From Pisaster brevispinus (taxonomy: Eukaryota > Echinodermata > Asteroidea > Forcipulatida > Asteriidae), in assembly GCA_023634235.1 (NCBI GenBank), contig JAMKCF010000004.1, forward strand, positions 25,366,527-25,430,526: DNA of 64,000 bases, written 5' to 3'. The notes beneath the pieces were generated by a model that was given only the letters and a program-made list of their open reading frames with translations, did no database searches and had not been told where the DNA came from. A program made the translations under genes and the position numbers. This document shows positions 35,401-45,889 of the stretch, piece by piece; positions within the stretch are counted from its first letter, which is position 1; the number at the start of each line of letters is the position of its first letter.

Positions 35401-38400
35401 CAGAACACCAGGGCCAACTGTCTCCCAGAAAAGTAACATCACGGATTATATCACTATGAAGCTGCAAGTAAAATATACCATCACACCTTAAATTATCGAA
35501 ATAACTTCCTTGAGCACTTTAGTAGCAATATGTTTAACTAGGTTGGTTAAAAAAGCTGTTGAAACTAATGGCTGGCCAGCCGTTTGCACTTTAAGAATAA
35601 GGTCTTCTATATAAATACTGTATTACTGCATCACACTATTATCTGAGTCATGTCCACAATACACAACAACTCAATTTATTCATTTATTTATTTTAAATAT
35701 TTCCTTTCAAGGGGAGCCCAATCCAAGGCTGGATTATCCAACAGGCACAGTGTGCCTTGGGCCTACGAAAAAAGTTGAAATTGGGGGCCTAGTAGAAAAT
35801 CAAAAACCCAAATAAATCCTACAGAGAAAGTACTCATGAAAACAAACATGCAATAAATATTGGGGAAAATTGTCAAACAGCATCCTCTGGACCAAAGATT
35901 GCACTTGCAGCAAACCTCAATTTATATGTGATACGTTGTGAAAAACAAAGGCCTATGAAACACTGGTACCTAATCATACAGAACACTGGTGCCTAGGCCT
36001 ACAGAACACTGGTGCCTCGGCCTGCATAACCCTGGTGCCTAGGTATAATAAGCACTGGTGCATAGGCCTACTGAACACTGGTGCCTAAGCCTACAGAACA
36101 CTGGTGCCTCGGCCTGCATAACCCTGGTGCCTAGGTATAATAAGCACTGGTGCATAGGCCTACTGAACACTGGTGCCTAAGCCTACAGAACACTGGTGCC
36201 TCGGCCTGCATAACCCTGGTGCCTAGGCATAATAAGCACTGGTGCATAGGCCTACTGAACACTGGTGCCTAAGCCTACAGAACACTGGTGCCTCGGCCTG
36301 CAGAACACTGGTGCCTTGGCCTACAGAACACTGGTGCCTTGGCCTACAGAACACTGGTGCCTTGGCCTACAGAACACTGGTGCCTTGGCCTACAGAACAC
36401 TGATGCCTAGGCATAATGTGCACTGGTGCCTAGGGCCTAGGGAACAATTATGCCTTGGGACAACTGAAACCTTGGTGCTAACCCCCTGACTAAGGGCCTA
36501 TAGAAAACTGTGCCTCGGGCCTAAACTACTGCCTAAGGCCTACAGAAAACCGGTGCATAGGCCTACAGAACACTGGTGCCTAGGCATAATGAGCACTGGT
36601 GCCTAGGGCCTAGGGAACAATTATGCCTTGGGACAACTGAAACCTTGGTGCTAACCCCCTGACTAAGGGCCTATAGAACACTGTGCCTCGGGCCTAAACT
36701 ACTGCCTAAGGTCTACAGAAAACCGGTGCATAGGCCTACAGAACACTGGTGCCTAGGACCTAAGAAATACTGGTGCCTTGGTCTTATGGAACACTTAATC
36801 CAGTCTTGGCCTCATCGGCTGTCAAAAAACTCTTCTCCCTGGCGTCTTAGATACATACAACGATACAAACATGTTGGCAACAACAAAAACCATCAACTGC
36901 ATAAACAAAACATAAAATGGTTACATAAAATAAATTTATCTTCTTTTTTGTTAGGTACATTTTAAAAAAAACCACACAAATCACATGTCAAACATAGTTT
37001 CAGAGGGCAGGCAGAATTTAGACAAGACTAAAATATGCATCATCTGATAAAAAATTACACTCCAATTAGTTCAATTCAAAATATGTTTCAAAACACAGCA
37101 AGTACAAAATACAGTTAGGAAACAGAAATTATGAACTAGACAGAGTGAAAAACAGAAATACAAAATCAGTTGATGAGCAGATTGCTTTCTCTGCTCCAGG
37201 TTTCATTGTAACCATAAAATAGAAAAGACATGAGGTAAGGGCGGGAAGATGTTCTTGCATATGGTAGAAATACCTGTCATGGCTCCTGCAACTCATACAA
37301 GAAGCCAACAACAAGCTAAATATAGACGACAAAAAATATACACAAAAGGAATTCAATCAAACATGATCCTGTGAACAAAATAGTTTTATAACAAGAAGTA
37401 AAATGAGCAGTAAAGCATATAATGCAAAAGCTGTCAGCGAATAAAGAATGCAGAGGAAAACAAAACATAAGCCTATGGAAAGTGCTGAGTTTACAGTGTT
37501 TAACACATATTGGTGTAGGATAAAAGACAAATAATATTCTTTATCTGTGATGCAAATTTAACATCTTTTTAAAACGCTGCTAAAATATAGAGTTTAAACT
37601 GCCTCTAGCTATCGGGCAAGCTCAGTGGTCTAGTGGTAAGACATCTGCTCTAGAACGGAAAAGGTTGTGGGTTCAAATCCCACCTCAGTAAAATGCATTT
37701 GGATTGTTTTGTTTTTTCACAGGACTTGGGAAAGTACTGAGTATACAGTGCTGAACACACATCTGTGTATAGGTAAACGCAAATAATACACACAAAGACA
37801 TGCAAATTGCAAATTCATCATTCCTTTATAAACAATTACTTCTTTGTTGCGTTTCATTATTTAAATTGATGAACAAATTGAAAAACACATCATACAATTC
37901 CAAGCTTCTAATATAAATGATGCAAAGTCTTCTGATTAACAGATCAATCTATTGAGCTACATGGAAATTGCTTAGTAACAGCATTCACAGCTATGGACAA
38001 ATTCATCTGTGCCCCATGACCGAAAAGCCAGTGCAATACACCACACACAAAATGCACACAGCAGCTAATTCGTTGGCTGCAGCATGTTCACATTTGTTAA
38101 TGGGATTTTAACCACTCAGATTTTTGTCAGGCTTTGCGGAGAGCATACGCAATTGTGATTGGTCAATAGACCTTATGTACATGATGTCAATTGAGGAGGG
38201 CACCCTCATCTACAGTTTAAATGAAGATTGCTCATTGGCTCACTCTCTGCACTCTGCGAACTAAATGTGCAACTTCCAATGTTTCATCATCATTTTACCT
38301 CTAAGATGGCGGCATGACATCACTGCATAAGGTTCATTATGAAATGGAGCTGAATGGATCAATCTATTACAAGACACAAGATTGAACAAAATAAACTACT

Positions 38401-41400
38401 GATTATGTATGAAATTCAGGTATACTCACATCATATATATAAAGTCGTGGAATAGACATTCGAAGATCAAAAACAGCTAAACCCTGCAAAAAAACACCAT
38501 GAAGTGTTTTTCATTTATGTACATCAAGAACATGGTACAAACAAGGACACCATGTCTACAAAAACAGTGACTTTTAGATTTCCGGGGAATTTTGTGGCAG
38601 GCAAGGTTCTACATTGGTCAGATTTAAAGTTTGAAATTCGATACTGTAATTTATACATATCACATCATCGAATCAGTGCAAAAACAATTTTATATCTTGA
38701 TTTTGCAAAATTGTTGTATCTTGCACAAAAATGCTCTGTACATCCGGCTAATTGAAGTGAGATAAGACATTTCAAACTCAAGCATAATGTAAGTGCTATT
38801 TTAGGAGATACAACATTTTTGCACTAACACAACAATATTGTGTATAAAAAGTTTTGTTAAATGCAATATTACCTTCCCATTGACGCATGTGCAGACTACT
38901 GTATTTGGGCACTTGGGGTCCACAGCCAGACCGGTCCGGTCTTTGCGGTTAAAAGCACCTAGTCAAAAAATAAATTGTTCAAGATTACGCTGTGAATAAA
39001 CTGAAGTGTTTTAATGGTGTTTGTACGGTTTAGCGGGAAATAGCTTATGCTACGATAATTCTCTCTTTGGATTTGTACTGCTGTATCTTTAACCCAGGGT
39101 TCCAAATCCGAATGTATCCAATTGCCAAAGGATTCAGAAGGACTTGGGCCTGTAGGCACAAACAACAACTGCTTATCACTTGGCTAGGCATTCCAATCTC
39201 ATCCAAGTCCAAACAAACTGGAGTGGAGTGACGTAGGAGAAGAGGATATGGGAGGATTGAGGCCACATGCTAATAAAAAATCCCAGTCTGGAAGGGTTTT
39301 AATGTACTTTACATTAATTGGAAACAGGTCCCTTTTATCGTGGTGGGAATGGGGGGGCGCAATTTAAACCTAAGAGAATAAAAGATCCTGCTTACAGCTT
39401 TCATATGTAATTAACTGGGCACCAGTTTCAACATCAACTACAGCTAGTCTCCCTGCCGAGGTAGTGGCCAGGATCTGTAGAAATAATTTCCGTGGAATAT
39501 GGACACGGAGGGGGTTTTGGTGGAGAAATTTAGAAAGAGAAAATATCATTATTCTGTTTGGACATTTTTACATTTGAACTTCCTGTTTGAGCTGGAAGGA
39601 AAGGTTAAATTGGGTCATGGATAAAATGAATATGTCACACTGGTTATTCGTTCAATGCAGCACAAAGATTGCAATTTTTTCTTTTGTAGTTCACTAGATA
39701 TGCACATATTAATCAAACTTATAATTAAAACTAGTTTGAGCTCCAATATGATGGCCTCCCAAACTGTCAGCAAGTGACCAATGTAACAAATAAGGAAAAT
39801 AGATTTCTGTTCCAGCAAAACTTCTGAGCTTTAAGTAATATGGTCTTGTGGACATTTAACAAACAAAATTATTCAAGCTCTGCTCTACTTACCTTTCTGC
39901 CATCGCTTGTAAAACGCACAGCGTGAATATTTCTAGCTAGACTAAACGTGGTTACCTGAGTAAAGCAACAAAAAGTAACAAAATATAGTAAGCACAATGA
40001 GCAAGTCACATCGGCAAACATTTACAATTACATGGCACAAGCTCAAACAGCGCCCTCACTGGGGGTCATAGGAAGACCCATCAAAGCCTGAGCATTCGAC
40101 GTCACACTTCGAGGCTCGTGAATAACACCAGATACCAGCCTTGCGTGCCTGGCAGGATCCTGCCAGATGTACCCTTTGACCTCGCATCCCATTCACAGAG
40201 ATTAGTAGTCAATACACATGTACACACAGTACATAGTGAACAAAACAATGTTACATACAAACATTATGCACACGCAGAAGTTTGAAAGTGCAAGAACGAG
40301 CTGACAAATTACATCACCTCGGACCAATCACAAGACAGCTTATGTCATTGCATGTTTATCCAATAAAATTATTGGACTTTAAAGACCAGCGCCTGTCATT
40401 ATATTTGCGGATAAAGCCAGGGTACCAGTCAATACCCATCATTGCATTGAAACCTCCAGATTAGCCCAAACAGCTGACATCACACCTTGAGGCTTGTGAG
40501 TGAAGCGTGGAGCCAAACTGCTGGATGAAATTGTTCTTCGTGATGTACCATCCCATTACGAGTTTTAAAACTGTCAGCTCTTTCTGAAGTGAACACACTC
40601 AAGGTAAGTATTCTAGTGCATTACTGTCTCTCATAAAAGTAGCAGGTGAACAACTAAGTAGACTTACTGAATAACTTTGTAGCAAGATGCATTTCTGTGC
40701 CGTGTACAGATTCACCCTGCCATCGAAAGCCCCTGAGCAAAATAAGTAACGATCCTGTCAGGAAATAAAAAACAAAGACTGTAAAAGTTTGGTGACATAG
40801 GGTGTTTATGTTGGCTCAGTGGATTCTTCCCTGCCTTTCAACTCTGTGGACCCTGGTTCGAATCCCGGAACAGAGCCTTGCATGTGGATTGGGTTCCCAA
40901 TCCCTACCAGACTGCATGGGTTTTCCCCATTTGGGGTTTTCCTCCCACAAGTTAAACTGACATTTCTTCATTGCAGTGGTGTAAATAGTCATGTTCCTTT
41001 AATGGGGAGGCAAGGGGGAGGGCATTGGGGACAATGACATAGTTTAGTGGGGCTATTCAATACATGGAACCATTTTATTTGTGCATTTTTTAAAATCTCA
41101 TTTGGGGGAGGGGTCAAAGGTTCTAAGCAGGGGGGCAGCCCTTAATGTATACTTCAACCCTAACCCCCATTAGGGTCTCTCTACATAGCCTGCCAAATAC
41201 AACAGAATGCAACACAGTTGAAATGAGAACCATGCCAAATGCAACAAAATGCAACAGGGGATATTGTTGCAATGTGCAGGCATGCTGTTTGTGAAAGGAC
41301 TGAGCAAGGGTGTTTGCCCTGCTAAATGCAACAGTATGCACATAAGTGTAGTGGTGACTTGTAACTGTTATTTAAATGTTTAACTGTTATTATACAGTCT

Positions 41401-41615
41401 TTTGAATATGATTTGAATTATGATTCTTACCTAATATTACATCATACTTTTCAATACTTTTCCCATAAAAAAATATTTTGAAATACCCATTATAAGTTGT
41501 TGCATTTAGCATGGTTAGGGTTAATATTTCCTGCAAAAATACCAACCTTGGGACAGAAAGCAACGCCTCTCACAGTTCCCAGATGATATTTAAGGAATTG
41601 CACTCTACCCTCTTG
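32418..41615 (-). CDS. WD40-repeat protein gene (ten exons seen, both ends missing)
   Basis: Ten minus-strand exons joined in order, 41547-41615, 40668-40754, 39893-39955, 39396-39474, 38873-38958, 38430-38483, 35357-35461, 34528-34639, 33037-33139 and 32418-32474, give one open frame of about 271 residues. Every junction has AG/GT borders, and the phases agree throughout. Beta-propeller blades are recognisable: GTVRGVAFCPK with CSGAFDGRVNLY; IHAVRFTSDGRK with AGRLAVVDVETG; GLAVDP with GLAVFDLR; IIRDVTFL with TASVDGHGK; and WKLKYTSNGSMLYTAC. Several blades lack the classic Trp-Asp. I could not name the orthologue. The start codon and C terminus were not found; continuing past the 32418 donor would give a TAA at once, so another 3' exon is expected. 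WD40 proteins usually serve as scaffolds in protein complexes; no more specific role can be inferred. Confidence 0.88.
33037..33139 (-). CDS. WD40 gene exon
   Basis: Completes Ser, then VVMLGGGEVCAYLPHAGVQE and TLKQSGDDAIWKL, ending in phase 2. The acceptor has a strong pyrimidine tract (TTTCTTTTCTTGTCTTAG). LINE-derived sequence begins within about 25 bp upstream of it. Confidence 0.88.
33145..33695 (+). mobile_element. LINE ORF2 C-terminal remnant with internal duplication
   Basis: The plus strand encodes QLHWLPIKLRIIFKILTVVY, then KCLQNKAPTYLRSLIVPHH, GDHAFQAHAPRLWNELP and ALKTHLFEL, the usual end of L2/CR1-like LINE ORF2. Before it lies a second, shifted partial copy of the same region (ILTVVYKCLHN, GDRAFYAHAPRPWNEL), so about 250 bp is duplicated head to tail. 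It lies antisense within a WD40-gene intron. Confidence 0.85.
33696..34025 (+). mobile_element. LINE 3' UTR ends, two adjacent fragments
   Basis: The first fragment ends GCGCTCTATAAATGTAGTTA followed by a TATTGTA-type repeat (to about 33803). The second starts in the last codons of another ORF2 (SLEVFKKHLKIVLF) and ends AACGCTCTATAAATGCCTGT then TTATTATT near 34020. Both are 5'-truncated insertions. Confidence 0.75.
34300..34515 (-). repeat. tRNA-derived SINE (family B)
   Basis: Body words CCAGAACCTCCAGGGTTGA, CACAGGACCTACAGC, TCAAGGACACAAGTGCCA and GACCAGGACTTAAACCCATA (decayed B box complement) follow the family order. It sits in the intron between exons 34528 and 33139. Confidence 0.7.
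34528..34639 (-). CDS. WD40 gene exon
   Basis: 37 residues plus one base: VVTLDGRTLLDISAGTVLHC followed by VDPTPGPYNAMEEDGFC. Acceptor TTGGTTTTAG, donor GTAAGTACAT, ending in phase 1. Confidence 0.88.
34905..35325. repeat. Dispersed repeat, partner of 27.1 kb
   Basis: CATCACTGGTTGCCAAGAGC, ATAGCACAGTGAAGAG, ACATGACATGACTAGAG and TTCGCACTTCAACGAATA match 27070-27245. This copy has extra internal sequence. It is intronic in the WD40 gene. Confidence 0.55.
35357..35461 (-). CDS. WD40 gene exon
   Basis: 35 residues beginning LHSDIIRDVTFLGDSWPWCS and ending VTASVDGHGK. Acceptor TTACTTGCAG, donor AAG/GTAGGA, phase 0. It is preceded by the longest intron of the gene (about 3 kb), which holds the 23-bp minisatellite. 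Confidence 0.9.
35950..36800. repeat. 23-bp minisatellite with higher-order structure
   Basis: The basic unit is GCCTACAGAACACTGGTGCC plus three variable bases; GAACAC recurs every 23 bases at 36303, 36326 and onward. Between about 36015 and 36300 four-unit blocks repeat with a 92-base period (the CCTCGGCCTGCATAACCC word at 36015, 36107 and 36199). From about 36410 a longer diverged block (GGGAACAATTATGCC) recurs about 173 bases later. The whole array lies in the large WD40-gene intron. Confidence 0.92.
36800..37470. other. Intronic sequence, nothing recognised
   Basis: AT-rich intron sequence of the WD40 gene. The short frame at 37129-37356 (-) lacks any recognisable domain. Confidence 0.5.
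37475..37800 (+). repeat. tRNA-like SINE (family D) between direct repeats
   Basis: CAGTGGTCTAGTGGTAAGAC (A box) and GTGGGTTCAAATCCCACCTC (B box) at about 37620-37690 form a tRNA-like module whose acceptor stem cannot pair, so it is not a working tRNA. The segment before it (AAGTGCTGAGTTTACAGTG) and after it (AAGTACTGAGTATACAGTG) are similar direct repeats. A diverged minus-strand copy lies at 54480-54585. Confidence 0.65.
38130..38335. repeat. Dispersed repeat shared with 63.4 kb
   Basis: CAATAGACCTTATGTACATG, GAGGGCACCCTCATCTAC and CATCATTTTACCTCTAAGAT resemble 63368-63680 in the same order, with different spacing. It is intronic in the WD40 gene, just 3' of exon 38430 in plus coordinates. 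Confidence 0.5.
38430..38483 (-). CDS. WD40 gene exon
   Basis: 18 residues, GLAVFDLRMSIPRLYIYD. Acceptor TTTTTTTGCAG, donor GAT/GTGAGT, phase 0. The FDLR end closes a blade. Confidence 0.87.
38873..38958 (-). CDS. WD40 gene exon
   Basis: The two first bases complete a Cys codon, then AFNRKDRTGLAVDPKCPNTV and VCTCVNGK. Acceptor GACTAG, donor AAG/GTAATA. It ends in phase 0. Confidence 0.88.
39396..39474 (-). CDS. WD40 gene exon
   Basis: 26 residues plus one base, ILATTSAGRLAVVDVETGAQ followed by LITYES. Acceptor CTACAG, donor GTAAGC. It ends in phase 1. Confidence 0.88.
39893..39955 (-). CDS. WD40 gene exon
   Basis: 21 residues, VTTFSLARNIHAVRFTSDGR then K. Acceptor CTCAG, donor AAG/GTAAGT, phase 0 at both ends. 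Confidence 0.88.
40668..40754 (-). CDS. WD40 gene exon
   Basis: 29 residues beginning DRYLFCSGAFDGRVNLY. Acceptor TGACAG, donor TCA/GTAAGT, phase 0 at both ends. It completes the blade begun in the preceding exon. Confidence 0.88.
40800..40965 (+). repeat. tRNA-derived SINE (family C)
   Basis: TTGGCTCAGTGGATTCTTCC (A box region), CTGGTTCGAATCCCGG (B box), then CCTTGCATGTGGATTGGG and TGGGTTTTCC. This is the best single copy of the family that forms the palindrome at 7.9-8.2 kb. Confidence 0.75.
41547..41615 (-). CDS. WD40 gene, most 5' exon seen
   Basis: Encodes 23 residues including VQFLKYHLGTVRGVAFCPK. The donor is AAG/GTTGGT. The acceptor chosen is GATGCAG at 41616-41617, but the frame stays open further upstream, so the 5' edge is uncertain. 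It ends in phase 0. Confidence 0.7.
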
Positions 41616-41619
41616 CTGC

Positions 41620-43290
41620 ATCATGGAATACATGCAGTACCTCCCACCAGACAACAGCCAAGACCTGCTCCAAAGTACACTCTGCTGGGCACCATCAATC
41701 TCAAACCAGTTTCATCCAGATACAAGCAGACTGGACCAGATTTATCTGGAACCAGGTAGCAGATCTGGCTTTGAAGACGGCCTATGAGCTGCATATGTTA
41801 GCTTGCTAGATGAACCATGATAGCTGTGGACACAGACCGAGATCATTCCTGCAAGTTTATCAAAATGTAAACACAACAAAATAATAAATCAGTAACTGGA
41901 TAGCTTTAACTTTTAGTAGTTACATCTCCTACTCTCTGACATTTCCCGTTGCAGAAACCCAAGTCACTTAAAGCTAAGGCCAGACGGCATGGTGTTTCTA
42001 GGCATTGACCGTCGTGTAGAGGTTGCCAAAAGATCGCGCAAAAGAGCGGTCACAGTCACAATTAAAAGTGCCCCCTACGCTGCCATGATAGAAATAGGGT
42101 CCAATTCTTGGCCTGTTTATCGGCCGGTGTCCTGCCTATGTGGTGATAAACTGTGTGTAAACTTGTAACCTTCTGTTGTCCCGGCACCTGCCCGATGTGT
42201 GCGATGCCCTGCCGGACATCGGCCAGGCATCAACTGATTTATTAACCGATTGCGGTGCGAAACGCCACACCAGGTTTTAAGTCCGAGTAAAAAGTAACTC
42301 AATGCCCGCCCGATTCCCAAATGCACATGCATGTTACATCTCCAAGCTTTATGCTTACTCGCGTGTACCGACTGTACTATTTACAGCCATGTCATTTGGC
42401 CTTGGCTGTTGGAAAACAGTAGGAAAATATTATTCAAGAGTTGACCTCTATACATTTCCATGGTAGGCCTATAGGTTTTGATTAGACCTGGTAACTAGGG
42501 CGCTGTACTCCTTTAAAAAAACTGTTTACATCTTCGGTCGTACTAGCGAAGATGTCCCAAAAAAAGGAGTACAATGCCCCATTTACCAGTTAGTGAGTAC
42601 TGGCTCTATGTTTTGATAGGCTTTCTCAGTTTCAGCTGAATTTTCTAAAAAAAGTATAAAAAAACGGAAATCAGACTGTGAAGAAGACCATGCCTGCAAT
42701 TACCCACTGGCACTGCGGTCTGGTGCTCCAATGCAGTAATGGCATCACTAGCTGTAGAATATTGTCTGACACCTGGATATTTTGAGCCAAAGTGGTGTCA
42801 TTTTACTTTTTAGTGCGGAGTGCTATCCAGGGCTGTGTAGTGTAACTTGTAAGTGTAACAACTAACATGATGTCATGATGAATCAAATTCTGCACTCTTT
42901 TAAGTTTTAGCCCACCTGTCATGCTTGGAGGAGTCATGTTTCAAACATCATTCAATACAAATCACTAACAATTTACAATGTAATTTATAAAGTTTATTTT
43001 ATCATTAATTTCGATTTATTATTTAAAAATAAATAAACAATCATTAATCATCATTTTTTCCATGCACACAAAAAGTCACAACACATTCACTATGTTCACT
43101 GACACTATTTCTTTAAGTATCGGGTGGAACAGAATAATATAAAGGATTAATCATAGCCAGTAATCAGTAAAATCAGTTATATCACTACCAGTAAGTAGTG
43201 CCTTACCAGGGGGGTTAAACCATAGAGGTGCAGGTGGTGGTTAACTTCCCGTGCGATCAGCGAACCAATGAGTTAAATGGCTCGAGCGCG
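41620..43290. other. Non-coding stretch upstream of the WD40 exons
   Basis: Missing 5' exons of the WD40 gene should lie here or further right, but none was recognised. A stretch at about 42110-42340 with GC-richer composition and words such as GGCCGGTGTCCTGCC looks repeat-like rather than exonic. Confidence 0.4.
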
Positions 43291-43299
43291 CTATACACA

Positions 43300-43455
43300 G
43301 CTCAGGGTTAAAGTTGCATTGGTACTCAGGCAGAAGCCGCAACAAGATATAAGCTGCATTGGTTACCAGTGAATGAACCAAACTTTTAGTCTTGTTCTCC
43401 AGCAGTATTCTATACACAACATCGCGTAGTCTTTTGCACAAGTAATCCATTACTT
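43300..43455 (+). mobile_element. Small LINE ORF2 remnant
   Basis: Plus-strand KLHWLPVNE, broken by a stop shortly after, resembles the LHWLPV motif of the other LINE tails here. It is heavily decayed. Confidence 0.45.
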
Positions 43456-43659
43456 CCCCTGATTTTCGTAGCAGGGTGCCAAAAAAACAAAGCAGACCAA
43501 AGTTTGAGTACTGTAGTTATGTGTGGGAAAGGAGTTGGGCTGCAGGAATCACGTTTCTTTCCTCCATGCTTTTAATTTTATAGTTTTTTTTGTTTTTTTT
43601 AGATTATAGGAACGCCCATAATGGGGCCTATCGGTGGAGGGCGCAGTGTGTGAAACGTT

Positions 43660-43775
43660 GTTAATCATACACCGTTTTCGAAACCACGGCTTGAGCTCCC
43701 CCAGCTGTGTCTGCTGAAGGAAAGCATACGCTTTCTGGTAAGCTTTACCCGTGGTTTCGAAAACGGCCGACCGTT
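43660..43775. repeat. Short inverted repeat (hairpin)
   Basis: CCGTTTTCGAAACCACGGCT and the inverse CCGTGGTTTCGAAAACGG flank about 65 bases, with partial pairing in between (AGCTCCCCC region excepted). It is a probable small non-autonomous element or its core; borders are unknown. Confidence 0.65.
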
Positions 43776-44094
43776 TACAAAAATAAATATAAAAGCACAT
43801 GTGCGCTGACGCCCTCTCTTGACAATTTGGAACTATGGCTCACTGGTAACCAAAATCCCCTCAATTGATTCACAACGAATGCATAACGTTACAGATTGGA
43901 TACCAATGAATTAAGATGTCAGCGCCCATAACACACAAAAAAGGACCAAAAAAGTTGACCTAAAAAAACAGTGACAATTTGTACAGAACCAAGAACTGTT
44001 CGGTCTCAAGAAAAAAAACCCTACTCAAACCACACGAAGCGTTGGGTAAGTATACCAAATTGCTAGATCTAATTTGGTAACAGAACATCAAGGA

Positions 44095-44182
44095 CTTAAT
44101 TCAATTGACACATAATCTACTCTAGTCCTACTACTACTAGAGTAGATTATGTGTCAATCAATTGAATTAAGTCCTAGACCTA
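44095..44182. repeat. Near-perfect 40-bp-arm hairpin
   Basis: The left arm starts GGACTTAATTCAATTGACAC and runs to ACTCTAGT; after a spacer of about nine bases the right arm returns ACTAGAGTAGATTATGTGTC then CAATTGAATTAAGTCC. One short insertion (TCAA) interrupts the symmetry. It forms the left edge of the larger palindromic block. Confidence 0.9.
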
Positions 44183-45390
44183 TTCGCAATTCGGTTCGTT
44201 CCGCTATCGTCTCCCCGACCCTCATAGGTCATCATGTACAAAATCCTATTCGAAACTTTTTCCCCTTCACGTTTATGCACCTGGACTTCTCTTTTGAAAA
44301 CGGAGCTTGCCAAAATTAGACTCTAGTATGTGTTCATTGTTTTCACAGTGAGCTCGGGGTGGGTCCAGAATACTCCTAGAACTATTCGGTTCGTTCCGCT
44401 ATCGTCTCCCCGACCCTCATAGGTCATCATGTACAAAATCCTATTCGAAACTTTTTCCCCTTCACGTTTATGCACCTGGACTTCTCTTTTGAAAACGGAG
44501 CTCGCCAAAATTAGGCTCTATGTGTTTATTGTTTTCACAGTGAGCTCGGGGTGGGTCCAGAAAATCCACTCCGCAAAAAAAAGGTGCAAAAAATGATAAA
44601 TTCCCATCGTTTATTCAGAATCGTCGCCTTCCGATAACAAAAATGGCCGCCGTCGCTTGTATCACTGGTATGCTGCGTGCAACGCTGGTCCACGACATGC
44701 CTTAAGCCGGTATTCAATAGTATTCTGTGCGCAACACTGGTCCACAATAATCAATGGCTTATCTTTTATACGTAAACCGTTGGTTATTGTGAACCAGCGT
44801 TGCGCGCAGCATACCATTGATACAAGCGACGGCGGCCATTTTTGTTATCGGAAGGCGACGATTCCGAATAACGATGGGAATTTATCATTTTTTGCACCTT
44901 TTTTTTGCGGAGTGGATTTTCTGGACCCACCCCGAGCTCACTGTGAAAACAATGAATACAGATAGAGCCTAATTTTGGCGAGCTCCGTTTTCAAAAGAGA
45001 AGTCCAGGTGCATAAACGTGAAGGGGAAAAAGTTTCGAATAGGATTTTGTACATGATGACCTATGAGGGTCGGGGAGACGATAGCGGAACGAACCGAATA
45101 GTTCTAGGAGTAGGTCCAGAAAATCCACTCCGCAAAAAAAAGGTGCAAAAAATGATAAATTCCCATCGTTTATTCGTAATCGTCGCCTTCCGATAACAAA
45201 AATGGCCGCCGTCGCTTGTATCAATTGTATGCTGCGTGCAACGCTGGTTCACAATAACCAACGCGTTGCAACGGTTTATGTATAAAAGATAAGCCATTGA
45301 TTATTGTGGACAGCGTTGCGCACAGAATACTATTGAATACCGTCTTAAGGCATGTCGTGGACCAGCGTTGCACGCAGCATACCTTTTTTA
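44183..45390. mobile_element. Nested foldback block (complex palindromic element)
   Basis: Three modules recur in alternating orientation. Module X (starts TTCGGTTCGTTCCGCTATCG, ends near CGGAGCTCGCC) occurs at about 44188-44300 (+), 44380-44515 (+) and 44970-45103 (-). Module Y (GAAAATCCACTCCGC, GTCGCCTTCCGATAACAAAA) occurs at about 44556-44690 (+), 44788-44925 (-) and 45116-45245 (+). Module Z (CAATAATCAATGGCTTATCT with CAACACTGGTCCAC) occurs at about 44700-44800 (+) and 45245-45385 (-). No transposase frame was seen; the mirrored frames over it are products of the symmetry. Confidence 0.85.
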
Positions 45391-45880
45391 AGGTTTACAT
45401 TGAAGACGGCATCTTTTTTCTCTTGAAAAAACACCTCGGTGTGAAATTTGAGCAAAGGGAACTATTGAAAATAATGTGAAGTTTGCAACCAGTTTCTGCG
45501 CGCTTCCAGATAGGATCGCCATGTTTACGTTTTTCGCTGAATTCCCTAGCTACAGTATTATGGCTCTCTTTTATAACATTATTATTATTATTATTATTAA
45601 TATTAATTCAATTGGTCTTAACTGTGATAAGACCGATCTTGTTCAAAAAGCGAGCCATCATAACAGCCCAACAAGGTTGGGTCAGCATCATTAGGAGTAG
45701 TCCGAGTTACTGGACCCACAATGCTTTTTTTACATTTGGACATTCTGGCATGTAAAGGGTCCGAGTGAAGTCTCATGTGTTTGTTGATACCATTGCACAA
45801 ATGCCCAGTAGTATTACTAGCCTACAGTACAAGATTCAAAATCCTCAAGCAGGGAGTGACAAAGAACTAAGAAAGAACTG

Positions 45881-45889
45881 CTTCAAAAT
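45881..45889 (+). repeat. Target-site duplication, left copy
   Basis: CTTCAAAAT immediately precedes the foldback element at 45890 and is repeated exactly at 46701-46709. Confidence 0.85.

Noticed and set aside
37620..37690. Functional tRNA gene
   Set aside because: The acceptor stem ends cannot pair, and a diverged copy at 54.5 kb shows that it is a dispersed repeat.
43241..43450. Minus-strand frame starting MDYLCKRLRDVVYRIL as a first exon of the WD40 gene
   Set aside because: It is antisense to a LINE ORF2 remnant (KLHWLPVNE on plus), and its possible donor does not connect to a recognised exon.
44323..45297. Mirrored open frames on both strands (for example MASSVFKREVQVHKREG at two sites)
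   Set aside because: They are repeated copies of module X in the palindromic block; the same sequence reads open in both orientations without protein-like conservation.
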